Positions 47,901-58,710 of a stretch of 64,000 nucleotides of DNA are shown here, piece after piece. Within the stretch, counting starts at the first letter, position 1; every line of letters starts with the position of its first letter. Under the pieces are notes generated by a model, which was not told the DNA's origin, did not search any database, and worked only from the letters and a program-made list of their open reading frames with translations. The translations under genes and the position numbers were made by a program. Source of the DNA: Sporothrix humicola (taxonomy: Eukaryota; Ascomycota; Sordariomycetes; Ophiostomatales; Ophiostomataceae); NCBI GenBank assembly GCA_021396245.1, contig WNYE01000052.1:62001-126000 (forward strand), in the 5' to 3' direction.

Positions 47901-48449
47901 AGAGTGAGGGTAGGTACCGGCAGGATTAGAGGGAGACACATTGGCCTCTCGCTCCTTGTCCTTGCCGCCACCAGCCTGAGCCTCTAAGACAGGCCCCGGC
48001 CATGCTTCTTGTAGTGGTGCAGAAGATGTCGACGCTGGCGACACGGCAGCAGTGCTATTGCCAGCGGACGAGCTGGCGGCGGTATTGTTGCTGCTGCCAC
48101 CATGGACAGTGTGCTGGGTGTTGGAGCCACCATTGTGATTGTTGGCAAAGGTCGATTCGGGTGTCTTGTTCTTGTTCTTGCTGGTATCTTTGCTGTTGTT
48201 CTTGCTGGTACTTCCGGCCCCGGAAACGGCCTGCTTCTGCAGGTCCTGCAGCTCCTGGCGCTTCTTGAGCTCCTTCTGCTGCTGCTCGTAGTGAAAGAGA
48301 TTTGATTTACTCAGGGACGAGGGAGCCGACGGGTCTGCGGTAGGTCGTCGCGACGAACTGCGAGAGAGGCGAAAAAGGTCTCCATCCGCTTGCGTAGGGG
48401 ACAAGCGCGTGCGGTCAGAGTCGGGCGGTTCAGATGAGGATTTCTTCAT
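44931..48449 (-). CDS. CAX-type Ca2+/H+ exchanger (vacuolar, VCX1-like)
   Basis: Six exons on the minus strand: 48449-47446, 47012-46997, 46933-46826, 46767-46696, 46635-46558 and 46502-44931. Introns are 433, 63, 58, 62 and 55 nt; the product has 949 residues. The second exon is only 16 nt. Cation exchangers of this family move Ca2+ into the vacuole against H+. Both signature repeats are present: GNAVELI (327-333) and GNAAEHV (839-845). The protein is about twice the length of yeast Vcx1. There is an acidic/Ser-Asn-rich N-terminal extension of about 250 residues, and a cytosolic loop of about 340 residues (roughly 447-785) between the two membrane halves, with Ser/Asp clusters and a basic RHRKRHHKRSLRR stretch. 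The ATG at 48449 is used; the upstream in-frame TTG is not a start. Vacuolar location is inferred from the family. Confidence 0.9.
46997..47012 (-). other. 16-nt micro-exon of the CAX gene
   Basis: On the minus strand these 16 bases lie between an acceptor (AAATAG) and a donor (GTATGC). They join the TT left over from exon 1 to give Phe-Ile-Ala-Leu-Val-Lys, which continues the first cation-binding repeat into exon 3 (Asp-Glu-Ile-Arg-Ile-Val). Without it the frame breaks, because 16 is not a multiple of three. The reconstructed ELIIFIALVKDEIRIVQASL is the normal family sequence, which supports the call. Confidence 0.85.
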
Positions 48450-49108
48450 CGAAATTGGGACCAAGCAGTTGAGATGGAGGCTTGGTGACGAGGCTACGGT
48501 GGTGTGGTAGAAGATGGAAGACCCGGGAGTGGCAAGACTTGGGATTGTTGAGGCAAACGATCAAAAAGTTGAGATGCAAAAATGCAAGACAAGAGTTGTG
48601 GTAAAAGGGTAGAAGGGGTAAACGGAAAGAAAGAGGAAAGAGAGAAGAGAGGGGAACAAACAGAAGAAAAAGAGGCAAGAGAGGAGGAGGGGATAATAAA
48701 GGAAAGGGATGGGGAGGCAAGAACTAGGAATAGCCAAGCCGGGGAGATACATCAGACAGCAGGAGCGAAGCATGGCACGAGACACCCGGACACAAAATAG
48801 TAGCTACGAATGTACGGGGGAGGCCCAAGACACCGGTCGCGCCTCCCTTCCGTGGTACATGCTTTGCGTTGTGGTGCCAGCAAAGGGAGGGCGTGATACA
48901 CGCGTGGCATGTACTTTCCTCTTGATTCTTTCTTCTTTTGGACAGGAAGGTGCGCCTGCGGTGATGTGTATGGAGTGAAGGAGGGCACGTGGGCTCCTGG
49001 GGCAAAATACGTCCAAAGAAAGGCAAGTATGGTCAAGGTTGACGTTGGAGAAAAGAGTGGGCCCTATTCGTCATTTCTCACCTTAATGGAAGCTGGCAGC
49101 ACACCCTC

Positions 49109-49143
49109 AAATGCACCAAAATGCACCAAAAATGCACCAAAAC
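49109..49143. repeat. ATGCACCAAA tandem repeat
   Basis: Three copies of a 10-11 bp ATGCACCAAA(A) unit lie in tandem, followed by a CACACAAA remnant, about 0.7 kb upstream of the CAX start codon. Confidence 0.75.
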
Positions 49144-52078
49144 ACACAAAGAGAAGGCGCGAAGGGCGACAGAACAACAAAAGAGGGAGCTGGCAGGCAG
49201 TTGGCAGTAGCCAAGAGCGCTGCGCCATGCTGGGCATTGCGAATGATACAGCACTAGCAATTGCAAAGGCCATAAGTCTGAGTACGAATACACTGCTGTA
49301 TCGACTATCTATGAGGTAGCCTATCTGTCATACAAAAAAGGACAAAAAGGGGGACAAGAAGCGAAGACAAGACCAAACAAGCAAAGCCACCAAGTGTATG
49401 ACGAGAGTGCTTGTTGAGCTTGAATCGTGCCTGTGTCTACTTGTCTGTTAGCCTCACTCGCCTCAGTGTCGCTCCTTCCCCTCGGTGAGTGGGCTCAGTG
49501 GGGTAGACACTCATCGTCAGATTCAATTGAACTCGCCTCGCTGGGCAGGGACGATCGATGATTGGCTCCGATAGGGCAGGTGCGCCCCCACTGTCTCTTT
49601 TTCCAACAACCACTGACAGGAGGCACGACCGACGATCCGCTCCGGCTTTCTTGTTCTTACCTGAAGTTGCCTGTAGTTCCAGAGCTACTAAGTGCGCCGT
49701 CGTTCTGAGAGAAAGAATAAGGCGAGGCCTAGATCGTCACCGATTTGTATCTTACAAGCACGAGAAGCACAAGCAGTCTTTGAGGCTGCACAGTGAATCA
49801 ATTCGACGATTCACTGCCAAAGCGAGCAAAGGAACACAGAGCCCGTTTGCCCACACTACAAGGACCGCAGACGCAGCACAGTGGAGCCTGAGTACTCGTT
49901 TTCGACCTCATTCAGCAACTCGGTCGCGTGCCCGTGCGACGTCCTCTACATTTCATTTGGCAGTCGGTGTGAATGGCTGAGCTGGGTTTGTGGCAGGTTA
50001 GGGCTGGCAGCAAAAGGAAGGAAAAAGGAGAAAAATAAAGAAGGTTGAAGAAACACAACGAAACACGAAAGAGGGAGATCGTGAAAGAGAATGGATAGAG
50101 AGAGAGAGGGAGAGAATGTGTCAAAGAAAGAAGAAATAAAGAAGCAAACACATCCAATGGCCAGGATTGTCTCAACAAAGGAATGTAGTGCAGCTCGTGC
50201 AGCATATACTGCAATATCCTCTGCATGCAGTCCCTCTTTTTACCCTTGTCGTTTCTTTCGTTTTTGTTGTCGTTGTTTTGGTCGTGTGATGAGCCTGCCA
50301 AGCCCAAGCACGAAACGCATAGAAACGCAAACGTACATCCCGGCCAAAGGAGACGAGAGAGATAGAGAGAGATGAAAAAAAGAGGATAAGAAAATGCCAT
50401 GGAACGATGGAGCGATCGATCGTCCGCCGAGACGCTTAACGGCAAGAAACCAAACAGAAACAAAACAAGAATCGGCCGGAGAATAAGAAGAAGATCAGAA
50501 AGAGACGCGAGAGATAAGGCATTGGACGCATCATCCGTCCGGACATAGTCTCGTCCGAGCGATCTCCATTTTAAATACTTGCGAGACGTGTTGACAAAGG
50601 ACTTTCCTAAAACGTATCTATCTCGTCGATGTATTTCCAAAGTCAACAACAGCCAATTTGAGTGGAGGATAAGGCACCAAAGAAACAGGAGAATTGTGCA
50701 TGATACCCTTGTTCGTATTGTCAAGCGTCACAGTCCCCTTCTTCAGAGCTGCATGTCCTTGCACCCTCGCATATGTAGCCACACGAGCCACACACCATCG
50801 GGCGGCTCGGAAGCGGAGTCGAGCAGTCGACGGCTTACAAGCACGGCTTACAGGCGCAGTCCTCGATTTTTTATGGGCAGATGATTGTTGCCCGGCGGGG
50901 AAGCGAGCCGAGCATGCAACGTCGAAATTTGAAAGTCAAAAGCCAAAAGCCGTCCCAGTGTCTTGTCTCTAACTTATCACGCATCTCCGCTCCGGCTTGA
51001 GTATCCTTTTTGGTCCAATATGTTGTAAAACTGAGCGGGTTTGAAGACTTGGCGCTGCCCAACAAATATCACTGTCAGACCCCGTTTGGAGTTGTCGATA
51101 CGATTGAAGAGAATGTTAGTGTTAATTCATGGTAGAAGAAACACAAAAGAAAGTAAACACAGCGTGAGATGGCATTGGACAAGAGTCTGTGATAAGAGGC
51201 AATGATCAACAACACGTAAGCTGGCAGAGTGCCTCATACGTCATGAATTCAGTTGTTGATATTGTTAATGCAGGCTCGACAGGACAAAGTTTAGTCAACG
51301 CAATTCCTGTGTTTGATGTTCCACAGTAATATTATCATCGTGCTTCAAGGGCGGTTGAATGGCAATGTGAGTGAATCTGGACTATTCACAAGACAGCCAC
51401 CGAAGTCAACCTGTTTATGTAAAAGTGGACGTGCACTCCGTATTTGGATATTGGAAGCGATCTTTGCTCTACACTTTGCCTTTTTTTGGGTTGTCCGCTG
51501 ACCATTAATTCATGATAACAGTGACAGTTATTGTTGATTTTTTTTGCTGATTTTCATTTTCTTAATTAACATTGTTTTCTAGTAAAAAGATGAAATTCAT
51601 TCACACGCAAAATCATGTGCAGAACGGCAACAGGGAATAACACGATTACTACACTTCCAATGGAACAATACATACTCCGTAGATCGTCCTGTCCATTTCC
51701 AAGCACATTACAAGCTCACATCGCCATACTCCCCGCAGATTGTAACATTGGTGAGGCGGCTGTATGGCGTTATGCGATTTGCCAGCAGCTCGGTAGTGCG
51801 AGACGTGCCTGGCGAACAGGTGCCCTGTCTGGCCCGCTTGCCCGCTAACTGGGGACTTCCAACAGCGCACTCGGAGAGAAAGAACAGCGATGTTTGGCGG
51901 GCGGTGGTGGGGGAAAGGTGAAAATTGTGGGGCCGCGACCGGCCAAAACGCAAAAGGGACCAAAAAGCTTCAGTCTAGAGCAGAAAAAATCGCGAAAGAG
52001 GGCAGGAGCGGAGAGACAGAAGGCACGTTCGGAGATTCCCCTCACTGCTTTTGGGTTGATCCTTCCTTTGCGACGAGC

Positions 52079-52088
52079 GATATATATC
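52079..52088 (+). promoter_or_regulatory. TATA-like element upstream of the D-lactate dehydrogenase gene
   Basis: GATATATATC lies about 240 bases before the ATG at 52327, and no ATG occurs between the two. Position and lack of intervening ATGs fit a core promoter with a leader of about 200 bases, but many fungal promoters lack a functional TATA box. Confidence 0.35.
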
Positions 52089-52326
52089 AGTCAGGTCCCT
52101 CGACCCAAGACGACGCTTTGTGCATTTGTCCTCAGAGAGGAACTCTGACGACACGAGCGCATTCACGACAGTCCATCTCCGGCGGACCGACACCCGGCAG
52201 CCGAAAAAAAGGGAAGAGAGCGAATCCTCTTCCGCGACAACTCCGCGACAAACCGCAACCAACCGAAGTTTTGGGAGAAGGACTGAGTAAGGGACTCTGT
52301 TAGGGATACACACTCAGAAACTCACG

Positions 52327-54189
52327 ATGTTGCAGCGCCAATTTGGCCGCAGCGCCTCGCGCGCTCTGTCGGCATCGTTACGGCGCTCGTTTGCCTCGAA
52401 GCCGCCCAGCAACAACCAGCCGCCATCACAACCCCCCTCTTCGTCGCAGTCGTCTTCCTCTCCCCTCAAAAAACGCCCGGCTGTTGGCACTCCAAACGTT
52501 GAGGCCGATGGCCGCAGCTTTAGGGGCCAGATGCTCGAGAGCATCGGCTCGCGCATGGCCCGCGAGAAGGCCGAGCGCGAGCAGATGGCCAAGGAGCGCC
52601 AGGACACGGCGTCATCGCGCAATGCGGCCACAACGTTCATGCTGCTCTTTGTCGGCGCTGCCTGCTACTATCTGGGCACCAAGATCCCCCAGGACCCCTC
52701 GCCCGACTCGACACTGCCGCTGTCGGCCGTCCGCGCGCCACGGCACCGCACCAGCCGCTCCGAGCTCGAGGCGGCCTGGGCAGACTTTGTGGCGATTGTG
52801 GGCGCCGACAACGTGAGCACGGCCGAGACAGACATTGCGGCGCACTCGGCGTCGGACTGGTCGACGCACAGCGCCGAGGAGGGCACGCCGCACCCATTCT
52901 GCGTCGTGTACCCGAGCAGCACTGAGGACGTGTCGCGCATTCTCAAGATCTGCCACGGCCGCCGGATCCCCGTCATTGGATTCAGCGGTGGCACATCCCT
53001 CGAGGGCCATTTCGCGCCGACGCGTGGCGGCATTGTCATTGACTTTGCGCGCCACATGGACCACGTCCTGGCCATCCACCAGGAGGATCTGGACGCCGTT
53101 GTGCAGCCTGGCCTCGGCTGGGAAACTTTGAACGAAATCCTGTCTGAAAAGGGCCTTTTCTTCCCGCCCGACCCGGGCCCGGGCGCCCAGATCGGCGGCA
53201 TGATCGGCACGGGCTGCAGCGGCACCAATGCCTACCGGTACGGCACCATGCGCGACTGGGTGCTCTCCCTGACTGTCGTGCTGGCCGATGGTACCGTCAT
53301 CAAGACCCGCCAGCGGCCCCGCAAGAGCTCGGCTGGCTACGACTTGACACGCCTCATGATTGGCTCTGAGGGTACCTTGGGTCTGGTGACGGAAGCCACG
53401 CTCAAGCTGGCTGTCCGTCCGTCTGAGACCTCGGTCGCTGTCGCCGCTTTCCCCAACATCCGCGATGCTGCCGCCTGCGCCGCTCGCGTTGTCGGTGAGG
53501 GTGTCCCTGTCGCTGCCATTGAGGTGCTCGACGACGCCCAGATGAAGTGCATCAACGAAGCCGGCTCGACCACGCGCCGATGGGCCGAGGCCCCGACACT
53601 CATGTTCAAGTTCGCCGGCAGCACACAGCGCGCCGTCCGCGAGCAGATCGACGCTGTCCAGGCCGCCGCCAAGTCCGCCCACGCCGTGTCGTTTGACTTC
53701 GCCAAGAACGCCGACGAGCAGGCCGAGCTCTGGAGCGCCCGCAAGGAGGCCCTGTGGAGCGCCATTGCCACCAAGCAGCCCGGCGAGCGCGTCTGGACGG
53801 GCGACGTCGCCGTGCCCATCAGCCGCCTGCCCGACGCCATCGAGGAGGCCCAGGCCGACCTGCGCCGCGTCGGCCTGCGCGGCACCATTGTCGGCCACGT
53901 CGGCGACGGCAACTTCCACACCATTCTGCTGTACGCCCCCGAGCAGCGCCACACCGCCGAGGAGTTTGTGCACCGCATGGTGAAGCGCGCGATCGAGCTC
54001 GAGGGCACCGTCACGGGAGAGCACGGTGTCGGCCTGGTGAAGCGCGACTACCTGCCGCACGAGCTCGGCGAGGAGACCGTCGCCACGATGCGCAAGATGA
54101 AGGCTGCGCTGGACCCGCTGTGTCTGCTCAACTGCGACAAGGTCATCCGCATGCAGAAGCCCAAGGCCGGCGAGATTGCCGAGTGGTGA
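52327..54189 (+). CDS. DLD1: D-lactate dehydrogenase (cytochrome c), mitochondrial
   Basis: A single exon encodes 620 residues. The enzyme oxidises D-lactate to pyruvate with FAD and passes electrons to cytochrome c at the mitochondrial inner membrane. The N-terminus (residues 1-30, Arg/Ser/Ala-rich, no acidic residues) is a matrix-type presequence. A single membrane segment follows at about 102-118 (TFMLLFVGAACYYLGT). The FAD-binding type-4 domain covers roughly 190-365 and includes VIGFSGGTSLEGH and PGAQIGGMIGTGCSGTNAYR. The FAD-oxidase C-terminal domain follows, with VGHVGDGNFHT and GEHGVG (564-569) supplying the conserved histidines, then LDPLCLLNCDK. Length and order match yeast Dld1-type enzymes. 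It is convergent with the ROK1 gene, with 220 bases between stop codons. The start is supported by the presequence and an ATG-free upstream leader. Confidence 0.93.
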   Translation: MLQRQFGRSASRALSASLRRSFASKPPSNNQPPSQPPSSSQSSSSPLKKRPAVGTPNVEADGRSFRGQMLESIGSRMAREKAEREQMAKERQDTASSRNAATTFMLLFVGAACYYLGTKIPQDPSPDSTLPLSAVRAPRHRTSRSELEAAWADFVAIVGADNVSTAETDIAAHSASDWSTHSAEEGTPHPFCVVYPSSTEDVSRILKICHGRRIPVIGFSGGTSLEGHFAPTRGGIVIDFARHMDHVLAIHQEDLDAVVQPGLGWETLNEILSEKGLFFPPDPGPGAQIGGMIGTGCSGTNAYRYGTMRDWVLSLTVVLADGTVIKTRQRPRKSSAGYDLTRLMIGSEGTLGLVTEATLKLAVRPSETSVAVAAFPNIRDAAACAARVVGEGVPVAAIEVLDDAQMKCINEAGSTTRRWAEAPTLMFKFAGSTQRAVREQIDAVQAAAKSAHAVSFDFAKNADEQAELWSARKEALWSAIATKQPGERVWTGDVAVPISRLPDAIEEAQADLRRVGLRGTIVGHVGDGNFHTILLYAPEQRHTAEEFVHRMVKRAIELEGTVTGEHGVGLVKRDYLPHELGEETVATMRKMKAALDPLCLLNCDKVIRMQKPKAGEIAEW

Positions 54190-54409
54190 GGAGCCAGAAA
54201 GAGAGAATTTGGGATGTAGGATTAGAGAGCGGAAGCAATTTACTCTTCACAACGTCAAAAAGTTTATGTCAAATATGTTTTATGCCATATGCACAGATAA
54301 TATATATGCTTTGAATATGAATATGTACGCTGCCTTTCCTTATTTTGGACGCCGACCTGATATAAATTACAAAATGCAATGAAAATGGCTCCGACAACCT
54401 ACAAGTCAC

Positions 54410-56878
54410 TTAGTCCAGACCTCCCCACTCACCCTCGTCGTCGCCGCCGCTAGCCTGGCTCTGCTTGCGCTGTTTGCTGCTCGCAATGGCATCGCGACGG
54501 TTGTTGTCCCGCCGCCGTTCCCAAGCACTCTTCGATGTGATGCGTGCCTTGGCGTTGGTGATCGTCTCGTTTCCATCCTTGCCCTTTGCCTTGATGTGCT
54601 TGCCCTTGCCCTTGGCCTTTCCGGCAGCTGCGGCCGTCGTTGTGCTTCTCCGCGACTCCACACCCCGTGTCTTGAGCCGCTTCTTGTCGGCTTTGGTCAC
54701 CTCTGGCAGTGCGTCCAGCAGCCACTGCTGGATGCCCTTACCCTCGACAGTGCTTGCACCGCCCGTCTTGGCAGCCTGCTTCTCGCTCGCCGCAATCACG
54801 TTCGCCACGCTCTTGACAAACGGAATGTCCTCCTTGGTGTAAAGGGTTACAGACAGACCGCCCTGGCGCCCAGCACGGCCAGTACGGCCCGCGCGGTGGA
54901 CGTAGGCGGCCGCCGAGCCGGGCACATCGTAGTTGACCACGCCGTTGACACCCGCAAAGTCAATGCCCCGCGCCAGCACGTCCGTCGTGATCAGCACCCA
55001 CACCTGGCCCGCCCGGAACTTGCGCACCACGGCCGACCGCGCGCTATCAGCGAGCGCTGCATGAAGAACGCCCAGCCGCTCGGCACCGCCAGCCACCGCG
55101 GGGATGTCGTACTTGAGCTCGTCGTGCAGGGCCGTGGCGCGCTCGGCCGTCTGGGTGAAGACCAGGAAAGGCGGGCGCAGGGCCTCGGACTCGCCGCCTG
55201 ACGTACCCGTGACCGACGTACTGGTGGACGGGTGTAGCAGCTGGCGCATGGCCAGGAGCTTGCCTTGCTCGGTGGCCGTGTACACGAGACGGTGTGTGAC
55301 GTTGGGCACGGCCGTATCCTTGAGGCCGACGACAAGGCGGACTAGTAGACGCTTCTGGTCTGGCGACGTCTGGCGGGCTGCAAGCTGCTCGACGACCAGA
55401 GCCTCAATATTGGACGCCATCGTGGCAGACCAGAATGTGGCCCGCAGGTCAGAGTGCGTGCAGGCGGTCCAGATGCCTAGAGTCTGCTCGCGGAAGAGGG
55501 GGTCAAGCAGGACATCGGCCTCGTCGAGGATGAGAGACCGGACTGTGGGAAGGGCACGGCAGGAGAGCGAGTTGAGGAGCATGAGGGGTGTTGTGACAAG
55601 AATATCGGCGCGTGTGATCGTGGCCTTCTTTGTCGTCTTGGGTTTGTCGTCATCTTCCTCGTCGTCGTCATCCTCGTCCTTTTCTTCTTCGCTATCACTT
55701 GCATCCTCGCCCTCTTCCTCGCCATCGTCGGCTTGAACACGCATGCCCTTGCTCATGGCCACAACGCGCACACCGGTACCAACCGTCAACTTCTTGCCCT
55801 CGTTGGCAATCTGATGCGCCAGCTCGCGTGTTGGTGCCACCACAATCGTGTCGAGGACGTGGTCATGCTTTTGACGACCGCCAGCTTGGCTCTCACTAGC
55901 CTGATCACCCGCCTTCTCCTTGTCTTCTGCTCGCCGTTTCAGGATGCCGTTGATGGCCGGAACCAGGAAACTCAGCGTCTTGCCGCTGCCCGTCGGCGCC
56001 ACCGCCATAAAGTCAACTGCCGTTGTGTTTGTTGTAGCTGCGGCTGTCTCGTCACCGCCGGGGAGTGTCGTCTTGCTCAGAGCCAGTGCTGGGTCCAGGA
56101 GCAAGGGCAAACTTGCCATTTGCACCTCTGTTGGAATGCGGTACAACAGCCGCTCTAGATTGTCCGCCAAACGCGCCGACAGGTTGTACGTCTGCCGCAG
56201 CTGCGAGAACGCAGTCAAGGGCTGCGAGTAAAACTGCTTCTTGGCCTCGTCCTTGGCGGCTTTGCTGGCCGCTGCCGCCGCCTCTTCCTCGGCCTTTTTG
56301 GCCTTTTTCTCGCTCTTCTTCTTCTTTTTCTTCTCGAGCTTCTCGGCCACCGCTGCCGCCGCCGCTTCCGCTGCTGCCTCGGCGGCTGCCCGCCGGTCGG
56401 TCAGGAGGGTGAGCTTCAGGCGGTGTGACCGTAGAATCTGGCGGCACTCGTTCTCGTCGAGCAAATCGTCGGACACGTCTCGTCTCTTTTGCTTCTTTGC
56501 TTTTTTGCTGTCGCCGTTGCCATCTGTCTTCTTCTTCGATTTGGTATCGGTTGTCGTCGACCGCTCGCCGAAAAAGTCGAGCTCGTTGAGATCACCGTTG
56601 CTGCTCCCGTCTTCGTCATCGCTGGCGCTCGCATTGTCGCTTTCGTCGTCGCCGTCGCTCGTCGCATCGCCGCTCCGCTTCCGTTTCTTGCTGCTTTTGT
56701 TTCCATTATTGCCTGCAATCAGGCCGGCCACGCGGTCGTGGTAGAGCTGTGGGTTGATGCTGGAACCGGCCGAGGGAAGTGTCGCGGCGCCCGTGGGCAG
56801 GAAAGTGGCGTTTCCCTTGCCCTGCTTGGCGCCGTTGGGCTGCTTGAGGCCACGAGAAAGGACCTTGAGAATATCCAT
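54410..56878 (-). CDS. ROK1: ATP-dependent DEAD-box RNA helicase ROK1
   Basis: A single exon encodes 822 residues, start ATG 56878, stop TAA 54412-54410. ROK1 unwinds snoRNA/pre-rRNA pairing during 18S rRNA maturation in the nucleolus. The N-terminus begins MDILKVLSRG, typical of the family. It is followed by an acidic/basic region and the block ECRQILRSHRLKLTLL (144-159). An Ala/Lys coiled-coil-like stretch covers about 164-215. Helicase motifs in order: IPTEVQM (248-254), APTGSGKT (294-301), PTRELA (349-354), DEAD (452-455), SAT (484-486), VFTQT (573-577), TTDVLARGIDF (631-641) and HRAGRTGRAG (661-670). An unusually acidic insert lies at about 384-411. The tail is Lys/Arg/Gly-rich. The gene faces the D-lactate dehydrogenase gene tail to tail. 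Confidence 0.93.
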   Translation of the reverse strand: MDILKVLSRGLKQPNGAKQGKGNATFLPTGAATLPSAGSSINPQLYHDRVAGLIAGNNGNKSSKKRKRSGDATSDGDDESDNASASDDEDGSSNGDLNELDFFGERSTTTDTKSKKKTDGNGDSKKAKKQKRRDVSDDLLDENECRQILRSHRLKLTLLTDRRAAAEAAAEAAAAAVAEKLEKKKKKKSEKKAKKAEEEAAAAASKAAKDEAKKQFYSQPLTAFSQLRQTYNLSARLADNLERLLYRIPTEVQMASLPLLLDPALALSKTTLPGGDETAAATTNTTAVDFMAVAPTGSGKTLSFLVPAINGILKRRAEDKEKAGDQASESQAGGRQKHDHVLDTIVVAPTRELAHQIANEGKKLTVGTGVRVVAMSKGMRVQADDGEEEGEDASDSEEEKDEDDDDEEDDDKPKTTKKATITRADILVTTPLMLLNSLSCRALPTVRSLILDEADVLLDPLFREQTLGIWTACTHSDLRATFWSATMASNIEALVVEQLAARQTSPDQKRLLVRLVVGLKDTAVPNVTHRLVYTATEQGKLLAMRQLLHPSTSTSVTGTSGGESEALRPPFLVFTQTAERATALHDELKYDIPAVAGGAERLGVLHAALADSARSAVVRKFRAGQVWVLITTDVLARGIDFAGVNGVVNYDVPGSAAAYVHRAGRTGRAGRQGGLSVTLYTKEDIPFVKSVANVIAASEKQAAKTGGASTVEGKGIQQWLLDALPEVTKADKKRLKTRGVESRRSTTTAAAAGKAKGKGKHIKAKGKDGNETITNAKARITSKSAWERRRDNNRRDAIASSKQRKQSQASGGDDEGEWGGLD

Positions 56879-58710
56879 GGTCGTGGTAGGGAGGGGGGAC
56901 AGAAAGGGGTGGTCGTGTTTTTCGCAAAGGAAGGAGCTTTCGTCGCAGGTTCCAACTTTTTGGTATGGTGAAGAAAAAAAGTGGTAAAGGCGGCAGAAAA
57001 AAGTTAGCTTACATAAGTAGTCACAATTGTGGACACAATTGGCAGGCGGTGTGAGACGCTCTTACAAGAACCGCACTAGCCTCATTTGGCGTCAACTCCT
57101 GGTGTAAGTCAATATTGACAGTTCTGTTTACTATATTTTATTTGATATAGAGAGCAGAAAACTCGAAGAGAGAATAAAGACAAGTGCAAGACCAATTGAA
57201 GACATGGAAAACAGTTATTCTATAATCTTCATTATGTTTCTCAGATAAAGTTCAGCGATGTTGGATGCTGCATGGATAGAGAGAAGACAAGACAACGGCA
57301 AGGGGAATGTAGATAGGAAAATGCCATGTTCTATAATTGCAAAGTATGGTACTTCGAAAAATTGTATAAGGCAATGTTGAATTGCGTTTGTGTTGTTGGG
57401 ACTTTGTAGCTTGTGGCCATTACAATCCTCTGTTGGCTATTTGATTTCCGCGAGCAGAGCGAAGTGATTCCCGGCGGTGAGCTTCTATGTAAAATTCATG
57501 AACGACGAACGAGGAGTCTAGAAAATATGTTTGGAAACGACCTTGATATCATTTGACAAATATTACATGCATGTGGTGTGTATTGTTGGGTTGATTCGAG
57601 TTGTGTTGTTGAATATCCTCTTTGGGCGGCCGTTTTCTGCTGACCCCAACATGACCAATGATGCTTTGGAGTTTAGGATTTGGTCGAGCGGCTCCGTTTG
57701 ATGGTGCCATTCTGTCCGTTTTCTCACAACCTAGCCGTTAGGTACCGACACAAGGGGAGAACAGGGCTCTCAGCGGGACGAACCGACAACTGGAACTCTC
57801 ACACTTTAGACTGCATTGCCGTGCCTTAGTTAGCCAGATCGATCTCACTTTCTGTTAGATCAAGCGGATGCCACTCTTTAATCGGTGGAATGTTGCGGTA
57901 GCTTGCTGAGGATACAAGCTGCTGGCTATTTGATTTCATAACGGCCGGTGCTCACAAAGAGGAGATAGACTGTGAGTTTGTCCAAGGCCATGCATGAAAA
58001 AAGAAACAAAAACCTTTCTACAGACCCATGAGACACATAACAGAGTAAAAATGCGGAAAGACGGGATCTCGCATGCTGTAGGGCTTAGACAGACCCTGCA
58101 TTGGCGGCAGATGAAGCCCGATTGATGCCTCGAGTGGATAGTGCCCTTGTAGGTTAGTCCAAGTTGACCCCGGCTCGTCACATAATTTATTTCTCTTTTT
58201 GGATGTGCTCAGTTGGCTTCGTGATAGTTCAGGGCCGCGTCACGTGAGGTCACATGTTTTACAGCCTCGATCATGAAGCCCCTTGTTTCCAAGTCTTGTG
58301 TGGGGAACACTGGCGGTTGCACGATGCTCATTTGGGGGTTGTTTCTGCGTGCTATCTCGGTGAAACTACTGTAGGACAACTCCCACCAACAAACTCTGAT
58401 TATTTTCATTTTGTCAACTTTGGCATCATGTATCCCTCAAAATTGTCAGTTTCCTCACGAAATTTTCATGGCTGTTGTTTTTCAAACTGAGTGCATCTTT
58501 CTGTACAAAACAGCAAACACAACCCTCTTTTACTCTTTACCTAGTTTGTACTCTTTACAAGTTTCATTGCATCACGATGTAAACAATAACAAAAGCACCA
58601 TACTTCCTAAGTTTCATATTTTCACTAATGCAATTTGGACTTGAGCTTAAACTTGACGTTGATTCTATTTACGCATTTTCATTTCTATTTAGTTTTTCAG
58701 CGCTTCGGGT
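56879..58710. other. Intergenic: ROK1 promoter and aldo-keto reductase 3' flank
   Basis: This gap is 1.8 kb between two minus-strand genes. 56990-57600 is AT-rich, with no frame worth calling. 58380-58690 is T-rich and probably includes the 3' UTR of the aldo-keto reductase. An E-box-like CACGTG lies near 58240 with a nearby TCACGTGAGGTCACATG stretch. I see no RNA gene. Confidence 0.5.

Larger units (their letters stand above)
48450..52326. promoter_or_regulatory. Divergent intergenic region between CAX and D-lactate dehydrogenase genes
   Basis: This 3.9 kb separates two divergent start codons. Next to CAX (about 48570-48720) and again at 50000-50530 the plus strand is purine-rich, so the exchanger's sense strand is C/T-rich. 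A short tandem repeat lies at 49109-49143. ACTCCGTA and TACTCCGTA occur at 51435-51442 and 51673-51681. Open frames of up to 270 codons on the minus strand (about 49912-50724) are Leu/Ser/Phe-rich readings of these tracts. No gene is supported. Confidence 0.5.

Noticed and set aside
49912..50724. 270-codon minus-strand hydrophobic frame upstream of the exchanger
   Set aside because: It begins at a non-ATG codon, and its Leu/Phe/Ser runs are translations of CT-rich leader tracts.
52612..54060. 482-codon minus-strand frame opposite the D-lactate dehydrogenase gene
   Set aside because: Long antisense frames are expected in G/C-rich coding DNA with few A/T third positions; the plus-strand protein is unambiguous.
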